Assembly (NCBI RefSeq): GCF_902686445.1
Contig: NC_062232.1
Span: 88,522,932 to 88,586,931 of the forward strand
Direction: 5' to 3'
DNA from: Sciurus carolinensis
Taxonomy: Eukaryota; Chordata; Mammalia; Rodentia; Sciuridae
Length of the DNA: 64,000 nt
Numbering within the stretch: the first letter of the stretch is position 1; each line of letters starts with the position of its first letter. The notes under the pieces were generated by a model, which was given only the letters and a program-made list of their open reading frames with translations, did no database searches and was not told the DNA's origin. Positions 12,519-21,829 of this stretch are shown piece by piece. A program made the translations under genes and the position numbers.

Positions 12519-14020
12519 CATCAAGAAGATAGTGCACCATGATCAAGTGGGTTGCATCCCAGTGATGCAAGGTTGTTTCACCATACACAAATCAATTTAT
12601 ATCATTCACCACATAAGTAGAGTAAAATACAAGAATCACTTGATTATCACAATAGATGCAGAAAAAGCAGTAGACACAGTCCAGAACCCATTCATGTTTG
12701 AAATACTAGAGAAACTAGGGATAGAATTTACCTTAACATTGTAAAGGCTATGTACAACAAACACAAGGACAATATCATACCAAATAGAGAAAACCTGAAA
12801 ATATTTCCTCTAAAATCAGGAACAATATAACGATGTTCCCCTAACCATTCCTATTCAACATAGTTCTTGAAATTCTAGCCAGAGCAATCAGGCAAGAGGA
12901 AGAAAATAAGGAATAAAAATAGAAGAAGTAAAATTTTCTCTGCTGATGACCTGATCCCATATTTAGAAGACCAAAAAATCTCCACCAGAAGACTTCTGGA
13001 ACTGATAAAAAATTTTAGCAAATAGCAGGATACAAGATAAACATATATGACTCAATTGCTTTCCTATATACTCCAATAATGAATCTTCTGTAAAAGAAAT
13101 TAGGAAAATTATCCCAAAATAGATCCAACAGGAGGTGAAAACCTCTACAATGAAAACTGTAGAACATAGAAGAAGGAAATTGAAGATTTTAGAAGACAGA
13201 AAGACATTCCAAGTCCTTCAATAGGCAGAATATTATCATAGTGGCCATACTATGAAAAATATTATACAGATTCAATGCAGTACCCATAAAAATACCAAAG
13301 ACATTCTTCACAGAACTAGAAAAGAACAGTTCTAAAATTAATTTTGAAGAATAAGAAAACAAGAATACCCAAAGTAGTCCTGAACAAGAATAGCAATGTG
13401 CTGGAGGCATCACAATAGCAAGCTTCAACTTATACCATAGAGCTCTAATAACAAAAACAGTATTATATTGGCACCAAAATGGACATACAGACCAATGACA
13501 CAGAACAGAAAACACAAAGACAAATCCATTACTTAGAGTCATCTCATACTTGACAAAGGTGCCAAAAACTTATGTTGGAGGAAAGACAGCCTCTTTAGCA
13601 AATGGCGTTAGGAAAACTGAATATCCATATGTAGAAAAATGAAGCTAGATCACTATCTCTAACCCTGCACAAATGTCAAATCAAAGCAGATCAAACACCT
13701 AAGAATTAGAAGAGAAATCTTGCATTTGCTAGAAGAAAACGTAAAGTCAAACTTCTAATGTATGGGCACGGGCACTGATTTCCTTAAGAAGACTCCTAAA
13801 GTAAAATAAATAAACCAATAATTATTATGTGGGATGAGAAAATTGAAAAGCTCATCCACAGCAAAGAAAAAATTAAGAGCATGAAGAGAGAGCTGACAGA
13901 ATGGTAGAAGACATTTGCCACCTGCTCCTCTGACAGGGGATTGATATCCAGAATATATAAAGAACTCAAAAAATTTAACACCAAATCAACAACAGATAAC
14001 CCAATTAATAAATTGTCAAA

Positions 14021-14113
14021 GGCTGGGGAGATAGCTCAGTCGGTAGAGTGCTTGCCTTGCAAGCACAAGGCCCTGGGTTTGATCCCCAGCACCAAAAAAA
14101 TAAAATAAAATAA
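14021..14113 (+). mobile_element. ID SINE (tRNA-Ala-derived), young
   Basis: Body begins ggctggggagatagctcagt. It has an intact A box (tagctcagtcgg, 14032-14043) and B box (ggtttgatccc, 14076-14086) of the RNA polymerase III promoter, then an A-rich aaaat-repeat tail. A perfect 14-base target-site duplication (aataaattgtcaaa) lies at 14007-14020 and 14114-14127. It looks like a tRNA but is a SINE, since it has a tail and duplication and no tRNA acceptor stem. Confidence 0.95.
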
Positions 14114-14576
14114 AATAAATTGTCAAAAGAACTAAACAGACACTTCTCAAAAGAAGAAATACAAATAGCCAATGAATACATGAAAAAATATTCAACATCT
14201 TTAGCAATCAAGGAAATGCAAATCAAAACTACACTGAGATTTCATCTCAGTTCAGGCAGAATGACAATTATCAAAAATACAAATAATGCTGGTAAAGATG
14301 TGGGGAAAGGGTACACTCATACATTGTTGGTGGGGCTACAATTTAGTACAACCCCTGTGGAAAGAAGTATGGAGATTACTAAAAAACTAGAATGGAATCA
14401 TCATAAGACCCAACTATCCAAACCTTGATATATATCTAAAAAGATCTAAAGTCACCATACTAGAGGAATACATCCACATCAATGCATATAACAGCACAAT
14501 TCATGATAGCCAAGTTATGGAACCATTCCAGATGATTGTAAACAGATGAATGGATAAAGAAAATGTGTTATATATA

Positions 14577-14588
14577 CACAATGTAGTT
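14577..14588. repeat. Target-site duplication, 3' side of the young L1
   Basis: cacaatgtagtt, matching cacaatggagtt at 21028-21039 with one mismatch. The right-hand copy is the expected sequence of the interrupted host L1 (tacacaatggagttttactc). Confidence 0.8.
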
Positions 14589-14600
14589 GTTTTTTTTTTT

Positions 14601-14802
14601 AATGAGAAATGTTTTAATGGACATGCTTAACTCTGATTTGATCATTACACAATATATACCTATATCAAAACATCACATGCTATACAAATATGTACCGTGG
14701 GTCACATAAAAATAAAGTTTTTCAAACAGAAAATAGAGTCTACAAGATGTAGAAACACAAGACAATTATATTAGTAACTGCTGGCAAAATTACTGGTATT
14801 TC
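14601..14802 (-). mobile_element. Probable 3'-transduced flanking DNA carried by the L1
   Basis: About 200 bases lie between the L1's own A tract (14803-14813) and a second A tract (14590-14600) that abuts the target-site duplication. On the L1 sense strand the segment ends with ATTAAA (14618-14613), about 12 bases before the second tail. This is what read-through to a downstream polyadenylation signal at the source locus would leave. The segment resembles the 3' UTR of an ancient L1 (attgtgtaatgatcaaatca). Confidence 0.8.
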
Positions 14803-14813
14803 TTTTTTTTTTT

Positions 14814-14960
14814 GATTCATTCTGTTATTTTTCCCCTTCCCCCCACCCCTCCCATCCCTCTTTTCCCTCTATACAGTCCTTCCTTCCCCCATTCGTGCCC
14901 CCCTCCCTAATCCTAACTCTAACCCTAACACTAACCCCTCCCACCCCCCATTATGTGTCA
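14814..14960 (-). mobile_element. L1 3' UTR with G-rich tract
   Basis: Short 3' UTR (about 147 bases). On the element's sense strand it is polypurine and G-rich (runs of GGGG), a conserved feature of mammalian L1 3' UTRs that can form G-quadruplexes. It contains five contiguous telomere-like hexamers (14905-14934) and ends in an A tract. Confidence 0.85.
14905..14934 (-). repeat. Telomere-like hexamer tract (TTAGGG variants)
   Basis: Read on the L1 sense strand from 14934 down: TTAGTG, TTAGGG, TTAGAG, TTAGGA, TTAGGG. That is five contiguous hexamers, two of them perfect vertebrate telomere repeats. Older L1 3' UTRs in this window (near 27010, 31115 and 62965) have 'cctaatctaa' or 'cttaatctaa' followed by unrelated bases instead. 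Confidence 0.9.
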
Positions 14961-17900
14961 TCATCCACTTATTAGCGATATCATTCGTCCTTTGTTTTTT
15001 TGAGATTGGCTTATCTCACTTAGCATGATATTCTCCAATTTCATCCATTTGCCTGCAAAGGCCATAATTTTATCATTCTTTATGGTGAAGTAATATTCCA
15101 TTGTATATATATACCACAGTTTCTTTATCCATTCATCAATTGAAGGACATCTAGGTTGGTTCCACAATCTGGCTATTGTGAACTGAGCAACTATGAACAT
15201 TGATGTGGCTGTATCTCTGTAATATGCTGACTTTAAGTCCTTTGGGTATAGGCCAAGGAGTGGGATAGCTGGGTCAAATGGTGGTTCCATTCCAAGTTTT
15301 CTAAGGAGTCTCCACACTGCTTTCCAGAGTGGCTGCACTAATTTGCAACCCCACCAGCAATGTATGAGTGTACCTTTTTTCCCACATCCTCGCCAACACC
15401 TGTTGTTGCTTGTATTCTTGATAATCGCCATTCTAATTGGGGTGAGATGGAATCTTAGGGTGGTTTTGATTTGCATTTCTCTTATTACTAGAGATGTTGA
15501 ACATTTTTCCATATGTTTGTTGATTGCTTGTAGGTCTTCTTCTGTGAAGTTTCTATTCATTTCCTTAGCCCATTTGTTGATTGGATTATTTGCATTCTTG
15601 GTGTAGAGTTTTTTGAGTTCTTTATAGATTCTGGAGATTAGTGCTCTATCTGAAGTATGATGGGCAAAGATTTTCTCCCACTCTGTAGGCTCTTTCTTTG
15701 CATAGCTGATAGTTTCCTTTGCTGAGAGAAAGCTTTTTAGTTTGAATCTATCCCAGTTATTGATTCTTGTTTTTATTTCTTGTGCTATGGGAGTCCTGTT
15801 GAGGAAGTCTGGTCCTAAGTCGACATGTTGAAGCTCTGGACCTACTTTTTCTTCTATAAGATGCACTGTCTCTGGTCTGATTCCGAGGTCCTTAATCCAT
15901 TTTGAGTTTAGTTTCGTGCATGGTGAGAGATATGGATTTAGTTTCATTCTGTTGCATATGGATTTCCAATTTTCCCAGCACCATTTGTTGAAGAGGCTAT
16001 CTTTTCTCCATTGCATATTTTTGGCCCCTTTGTCTAGTATGAGAAAATTATATTTATTTGGGTTTGTGTCCGTGTCCTCTATTCTGTACCATTGATCCAC
16101 CTTTCTATTTTGGTACCAATACCATACCGTTTTTGTTACTATTGCTTTGTAGTAGAGTTGAAGATCGGGTATTGCGATACCCCCTGCTTCACTCTTTCTA
16201 CTGAGGATTGCTTTAGATATTCTGGGTTTTTTATTCTTCCAGATGAATTTCATAATTTCTTGCTCTATTTCTGTAAGGTACATCATTGGGATTTTAATTG
16301 GAATTGCATTGAATCTGTATAGCACTTTTGGTAGTATGGCCATTTTGACAATATTAATACTTCCTATCCAAGAACATGGGAGATCTTTCCATCTTCTACG
16401 GTTTTCTTTTATTTCTTTCTTTAGTGTTCTGTAGTTCTCATTGTAGAGGTCTTTCACCTCTTTTGTGAGATTGATTCCCAAGTATTTTATTTTTTTCAAT
16501 GCTGTTCTGAATGGGGTAGTTTTCCTAATTTCTCTTTATGAAGATTCATCACTTATGTATAAAAATGCCTTAGATTTATGTGCATTGATCTTATATCCCA
16601 CTACTTTACTGAATTCACTTATGAGATCTAAAAGTTTTCTGGTGGAATTTCCTGGTTCCTCTAAGTATATAATCATATCATCAGCAAACAGGGATAGTTT
16701 GAGTTCTTCTTTTCCTATTTGTATCCCTTTAATTTCTTTGGTCTGTCTAATTGCTCTGGCTAGAGTTTCAAGGACAATATTGAATAGGAGTGGTGAAAGA
16801 GGGCATCCCTGCCTTGTTCCAGTTTTTAGGGGGAATGCTTTCAGTTTTTCACCATTTAGAATGATATTGGCCATGGGCTTAGCATAGATGGCCTTTACAA
16901 TGTTAAGGAATGTTCCCACTATCCCTATTTTTTCTAGTGTTTTGAGCATGAAGGGGTGCTGTATTTTATCAAATGCTTTTTCTGCATCTATTGAAATAAT
17001 CATGTGATTCTTGACTTTAAGTCTATTGATATGGTGAATTACATTTATTGATTTCCGGATGTTGAACCAACCTTGCATCCCTGGGATGAAACCCACTTGA
17101 TCATGGTGCACTATCTTTTTAATATGTTTTTGTATGCGATTTGCTAAAATTTTGTTGAGAATTTTTGCGTCGATGTTCATTAAGGATATTGGTCTGAAAT
17201 TTTCTTTCCTCGATGTGTCTCTGTCTGGTTTAGGTATCAGGGTGATATTGGCTTCATAGAACGAGTTTGGGAGGGTTCCCTCCTCTTCTATTTTATGGAA
17301 TACTTTGAGGAGTATTGGAATGAGCTCTTCTTTAAAGGTTTTGTAGAACTCGGCTGAAAACCCATCTGGTCCTGGACTTTTCTTTGTTGGTAGGCTTTTG
17401 ATGACTTCTTCTATTTCATTACGTGAAATTGGTCTATTTAAATTGTGTATGTCCTCCTCGTTCAGTTTAGGCAATTCATATGTCTCTAGAAACCTGTTGA
17501 TGTCTTCGAAATTTTCTATTTTGTTGGAGTATAGATTTTCTAAATAGCTTCTAATTATGTTTTGTATTTCAGTCGTGTCTGTTGTGATATTTCCTTGTTC
17601 ATTCTGAATTGTAGTAATTTGGGTTTTCTCTCGTCTTCTCTTTGTTAGTGTGGCTAAAGGTTTATCAATTTTGTTTATTTTTTCGAAGAATCAACTATTT
17701 ATTTTGTCAATTTTTTGTAGTTTCTTCTGTTTCAATTTCGTTGATTTCAGCTCTGAGTTTAACTATTTCCTGTCTTCTACTACTTTGGTGTTGGTCTGTT
17801 CTTCTTTTTCTAGGACTTTGAGCTGTAGTGTTAGGTCGTTTATTTGTTGAGTTTTACTTCTTTAATTGAATGCGCTCCATGAAATAAATCTTCCTCTAAC

Positions 17901-18800
17901 TACTGCTTTCATAGTGTCCCAGAGATTTTGATATGATGTTTCTTTGTTCTCATTTACCTCTAAGAATTTTTTAATTTCCTTCCTAATATCTTCTGTTATC
18001 CATTCATCATATAATAGCATATTGTTTAATCTCCAGGTGTTGGAGTAGTTTCTGTTTTTTACTCTTTCACTTATTTCTAACTTCAATCCATTATGATCTG
18101 ATAGAATACAAGGTAGTGTCTCTATCTTCTTGTATCTGCTAACATTAGCTTTGTGGCATAATATATGGTCTATTTTAGAGAAGGATCCATGTGCTGCTGA
18201 GAAGAAAGTGTATTTGCTCTTGGTTGGATGGTATATTCTATAAATGTCTGTTAAGTCTAAATTATTGATTGTGTTATTGAGATCTATGGTTTCTTTGTTC
18301 AATTTTTGTTTGGAAGATCTGTCCAGTGGTGAGAGAGGCATGTTAAAATCACCTAGTATTATTGTGTTACGGTATATTTGGTTTCTAAAATTGAGAAGGA
18401 TTTGTTTGACATACATGGATGAGCCACTGTTTGGGGCATAGATGTTTATGATTGTTATATCTTGCTGATTTATGCTTCCCTTAAGCAGTATGAAATGTTC
18501 TTCTTTATCCCTTCTGACTAACTTTGGCTTGAAGTCCACATTGTCTGAAATGAGGATGGATACTCCAGCTTTTTTGCTGAGTCCATGTGCATGGTATGTT
18601 TTTCCCCATCCTTTCACCTTTAGTCTATGTGTATCTCTTTCTATGAGATGAGTTTCTTGCAGGCAACATATTGTTGGATCTTTCTTTTTAATCCAATCTG
18701 CCAGTCTATGTCTTTTGATTGATGAATTCAGGTCGTTAACATTCAGGGTTATTACTGAGATATGATTTGTATTCCCAGTCATTTGATTCATTTTATTCAT
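14961..18800 (-). pseudogene. L1 ORF2 (endonuclease-reverse transcriptase), closed by stops
   Basis: A 3,840-base ORF2 beginning MNKMNQMTGNTNHISVITLN, 51 bases after ORF1, with TGA end at 14961-14963. The three long open pieces (18800-17862, 17474-16536, 16499-14961) share one frame. The AP-like endonuclease shows LQETH, the GDFN motif and SDHNGLKLEI. The reverse transcriptase shows [34 protein letters not shown] and the catalytic FADDMIIY. The Cys-rich end shows [18 protein letters not shown]. In-frame stops lie at 17862-17864 (TAA), 17763-17765 (TAG, inside a short stretch that reads better one frame over), 17691-17693 (TGA where L1 normally has Trp) and 16536-16538 (TAA). Retrotransposition by this copy itself is therefore not expected. 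Confidence 0.92.
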
Positions 18801-18851
18801 TTATTTGTTTATTTTTGACACAACTTGGTTCCTCTTTATTTGAGAGTTCCT

Positions 18852-19865
18852 TTAGGATAGCTCCTCCCTTTGCTGATTTGCTTCTTTGTTTTTCATCTCT
18901 TCTTCATGGAATATTTTGCTGAGAATGTTCTGTAATGCTGGCTTTCTTTTTGTATATTCTTTTAGCTTTTGTTTATCATGGAAGGATTTTATTTCACCGT
19001 CAAATCTGAAGGTAAGTTTTGCTGGGTATAAGATTCTTGGTTGGCATCCATTTTCTTTTAGGGCTTGAAAAATGTTATTCCAGGCCCTTCTAGCTTTTAA
19101 GGTCTGGATTGAAAAATCTGCTGATATCCGTATTGGTTTCCCCCTGAATGTAATTTGGTTCTTTTCTCTCACAGCCTTTAAGATTCTGTCTTTATTTTGT
19201 ATGTTAGGTATTTTCATTATAATGTGCCTTGGTGTGGGTCTGTTGTAATTTTGTGTATTTGGAGTCCTATAAGCCTCTTGAACTTGAGTTTCCATTTCAT
19301 TCTTCAGATTTGGGAAATTTTCTGAAATTATCTCATTGAATAGATTGTTCATTCCTTTGGTTTGTTTCTCTAAGCCTTCCTCAATCCCAATAATTCTCAA
19401 ATTTGGCCTTTTCTTGATATCCCATAGTTCTTGGAGATTCTGTTCATGATTTCTTACCATCTTCTCTGTTTGTTCAACTTTGTTTTCAAGGTTAAATATT
19501 TTGTCTTCAATATCTGAGGTTCTGTCTTCCAGGTGTTCTATCCTATTGGTTGTGCTTTCTATGGAGTTCTTAATTTGGTTTATTGTTTCCTTCATTTCAA
19601 GGATTTCTGTTTGGTTTTTTTTCAATATCTCTAACTCTTTATTGAAATGATCTTTTGCTTCCTGTATTTGCTCTTTTAACTGTCGATTGGTGCATTCATT
19701 CAATGCCTGCATTTGCTCTTTCATCTCATCGTTTGCTTCTCTGATCATTTTAATTATGTACATTCTGAACTCCCTTTCTCTCATTTCTTCTGCCATGCTG
19801 TCATTGGATTTTATTGATGTAACATCCAGATTTGTTTGAGGCATTATCTTCCCTTGTTTTCTCAT
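18852..19865 (-). CDS. L1 ORF1 protein, intact (337 aa)
   Basis: Intact open frame starting MRKQGKIMPQTNLD and ending TAA at 18852-18854. ORF1p is the trimeric RNA-binding chaperone that coats L1 RNA in the cytoplasm. Visible domains: a long charged coiled coil over about residues 50-160 (repeated E/K/Q heptads such as LEDRTSDIEDKIFNLENKVE); an RRM region around 160-255 with the family motif RPTPRHIIMKI; and a C-terminal domain with ARRAWNNIFQALKENG and LYPAKLTFRFDGEIKSF. Length matches rodent and human ORF1p (about 338-370 aa). The first Met gives the usual N-terminal length. No stop or frameshift is seen, so this is coding-competent on paper. Confidence 0.93.
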   Translation of the reverse strand: MRKQGKIMPQTNLDVTSIKSNDSMAEEMREREFRMYIIKMIREANDEMKEQMQALNECTNRQLKEQIQEAKDHFNKELEILKKNQTEILEMKETINQIKNSIESTTNRIEHLEDRTSDIEDKIFNLENKVEQTEKMVRNHEQNLQELWDIKKRPNLRIIGIEEGLEKQTKGMNNLFNEIISENFPNLKNEMETQVQEAYRTPNTQNYNRPTPRHIIMKIPNIQNKDRILKAVREKNQITFRGKPIRISADFSIQTLKARRAWNNIFQALKENGCQPRILYPAKLTFRFDGEIKSFHDKQKLKEYTKRKPALQNILSKIFHEEEMKNKEANQQREELS

Positions 19866-21027
19866 GTCATTCAGGTATCAGTGGACTGCTGAGATGTTGC
19901 AGATTTCCTCTATTGACTTATAATGTCCCTGAAGCTTGCTAGTATATCCCCTCTTATCCTTCAGTAGCCTGAAGTCTTGGAGGAAGTTGATACTGCAGTG
20001 CTCCACAAGGAAGCTGCCTCTCTAGGGTTGGTGACCCTCAGGTGGGGTATATTCCCTGATAGTGGGCAGAAGTGCCTCCACTTGTTGACCAATGGTCATC
20101 CAAAGGGGAACTAGGCTGCGGGCTGAGGCAAGGCCTGTTTGGGCCTGTGTCTCTGGTTTTACCATCCTTGTGGGAAAACCTCACCTGGCGGTGAAGTGTC
20201 ACCTGATGGGGAGGTCCCGCTGGTCAGTTCCCCTCCTAGAGGTTCCCCTCAATCCACAACTACCGCCTGGGCAGGGCAGCCTCCCCAGGCAACGTTCCCA
20301 GGGGCCCGGACCTACCTCCTGGGCCTGGGAGCCTCACCCTTCACAGATGAGTCTCCTTAGGTAGCCCCTCCTCAGAGAATCTGCCCGCAGTCCTGGAACC
20401 TTCCCTCCACCCCTCAGCTTGTCTCTGTGTAGCTCTTTCAACAAAGGGTGCCTATGTCCCCGGAACGGACCGTGCTTTGCACCTAATCGCCTGGCTATGC
20501 GACCCCTCCTCTGAGCAGCCACCTGGAGCCTCGTACATATGTTCTGAGCCCCAGTGACCCGCCGCTCGCCTCTTCCTCCAGGCAGCCACCCGGTGTTCTG
20601 TTTTGGTCCAGAGATCAAGCAACTCACTGCGCACCTCCACCTCCTCAGGACAGCCCCCCCCCGTTGTTCAGGAGGTTGCTGAGTCCAAATAGCTCGCCAC
20701 CCAGCTCTTCCTCTGGCAGCCGCCGGAGCCCCGGCAGGTTGCTCCAAAACCAAGCGCTGTGCTGCGCAGCCTCCTCTGCAAAGTTCCCCGCTGTCCGTGT
20801 TTACCGCTCCAGCGGGGGGAGGGGTGTCTCTCCGGGCAACTCTACTTCACAAAGTTCCCTGCGTTCCGGGGCTACCGCCCCATCCGGGATGCCTCCCCAA
20901 CGGGAGAGACTCACCCGGCAGCTTTGAGTTGGTCCCAAGTCACTCATTATCTCCTCTTTTGAATCCTGAGTCCTGGAGCAACATGAAATGCAGCCGCCCT
21001 CTAGTCTGCCATCTTGAAACCCCTCTC
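19866..21027 (-). promoter_or_regulatory. L1 5' UTR / internal promoter, GC-rich
   Basis: About 1.16 kb between the element's 5' end and the ORF1 start. The outer part (about 20140-20940) is strikingly GC- and CpG-rich against the AT-rich surroundings, as expected of an L1 internal promoter. It holds diverged internal quasi-repeats, for example gcctcttcctccaggcagcc near 20568 and cagctcttcctctggcagcc near 20702, and two related blocks around 20778 and 20850 (aaagttccc). Open frames in both directions cross it (see the rejected list). Confidence 0.8.
21008..21016 (-). promoter_or_regulatory. YY1-type site at L1 5' end (CAAGATGGC)
   Basis: Reads CAAGATGGC on the element's sense strand, about 12-20 bases from its 5' end. 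Human L1 carries the same core at +13 to +21, where YY1 binding sets accurate transcription start (established for human L1, inferred here). Position and sequence both agree. Confidence 0.75.
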
Positions 21028-21039
21028 CACAATGGAGTT
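21028..21039. repeat. Target-site duplication, 5' side of the young L1
   Basis: cacaatggagtt, directly adjoining the element's 5' end. It continues into the host L1 coding sequence (ttttactcagccacaaag). Confidence 0.8.
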
Positions 21040-21555
21040 TTACTCAGCCACAAAGAATAAAATTATGGCATTTGCTGGTGAATGGATTGAACTGGAGAAC
21101 ATTATGCTATGTGAAATAAATGAGACTCAGGAAGTCAAGAGTTGAATGTTTTCTACCATATGTGGAAGCTAGAACAAAATAAGGGGGGAAAACATAGGGG
21201 GAATCCCATGAAAATAGCAGAGAGATGGTAGAGGAAGGTGATTAAGGAGTGGGAAGAATTGGAAAAAGCAGAAATGGTGCAATGAAAGTGACTGAGCTAT
21301 CTATTCTACATACATAAATGAATATACCACAGTGAATTTCACCTTTATGTATATCCTATGAAACTCTAATTTTAAAAAAAACCTATGAATAAATAGAAGG
21401 AAGATCAGTAAAGTAGATAAAAGGGAACAGGGGCAGGGAGGAGGGAAGAGAAAGGGGAAGTACTGGGGACTGAATTGGAGCAAATTATATTCCATCATTG
21501 TATAACTGTACCAAAATGAACACAGATTGTATGCATAAATTAACCAATAAATATT
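21031..21555 (+). mobile_element. Older sense-strand L1, right part (ORF2 end and 3' UTR)
   Basis: Continuation of the interrupted element: 'ttttactcagccacaaagaa', 'gagaacattatgctatgtga', then a G-rich 3' UTR (agggggg near 21182, gggaggaggg near 21434), ending A-rich near 21550 just before an antisense SINE. Confidence 0.85.
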
Positions 21556-21782
21556 CATTTTTTTGATACTGGGGATTGAACCTAGAAATGCTTAAACACT
21601 GAGTCACATTCCCAGTCATTTTTATTTTTTATTTTGAAATGGTGTCTCACTGAGTTGCTTACAGCCTCACTGAGTTGCTTAGAGCCTCGCTAAGTTGCTG
21701 AGGCTGACTTCAAACTTGCAATCCTCCTGTCTCAGCCTCCCATGTTGCTGGGATTAGAGGCATGTGCCATCACACTTGGCCA
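21556..21782 (-). mobile_element. B1-ID dimeric SINE, antisense
   Basis: 'tactggggattgaacctaga', then the repeated segment 'cctcactgagttgctta' (two to three times), 'gctgaggctgacttcaaact' and 'gctgggattagaggcatgtg'. Confidence 0.9.
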
Positions 21783-21829
21783 CTAATAAATAAATTCTTA
21801 AATATTTTTTTCATCAGTACCTAAGCAAA

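Larger units (their letters stand above)
11277..14576 (+). mobile_element. Older sense-strand L1 (ORF2), host of the young L1, left part
   Basis: Decayed L1 ORF2 in sense orientation. Recognisable pieces are the pre-RT 'aaagaactgattctttgaaaa' motif near 11646, the RT region near 12530-12990 (HHDQVG, then IDAEKAVD; 'gctgatgacctgat' for the catalytic DD motif), and the C-terminal region up to 'gataaagaaaatgtg' near 14556. Multiple stops and frameshifts are present. SINEs interrupt it at about 11428, 12196, 12474 and 14021. It resumes at 21031. Confidence 0.88.
14589..21027 (-). mobile_element. Near full-length young LINE-1 with extra 3' sequence
   Basis: A complete-looking L1 of about 6.2 kb, plus about 225 bases of extra 3' material, on the minus strand. 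Order in its own sense: 5' UTR (21027-19866), ORF1 (19865-18852), a 51-base spacer, ORF2 (18800-14961), a short 3' UTR ending in an A tract at 14813-14803, then non-L1 DNA and a second A tract (14600-14590). It is flanked by a 12-base direct repeat with one mismatch (14577-14588 and 21028-21039). It interrupts an older sense-strand L1, whose ORF2 end resumes exactly at 21031. Intact ORF1 and few ORF2 lesions mean it is one of the youngest insertions in the window. Confidence 0.95.

Noticed and set aside
14028..14090. tRNA-like sequence with A and B boxes (also at 59750 and other ID sites)
   Set aside because: It is the tRNA-derived head of an ID SINE: A-rich tail, target-site duplication, many copies, no acceptor stem.
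14905..14934. Interstitial telomere from a chromosome fusion
   Set aside because: Only five degenerate hexamers, located exactly within an L1 3' UTR. A lineage-specific UTR feature is a simpler reading.
20334..20753. 139-codon minus-strand open frame as a gene
   Set aside because: It lies in the GC-rich L1 5' UTR, where stop codons are rare by composition. No domain is recognised. Kept only as a finding to test.
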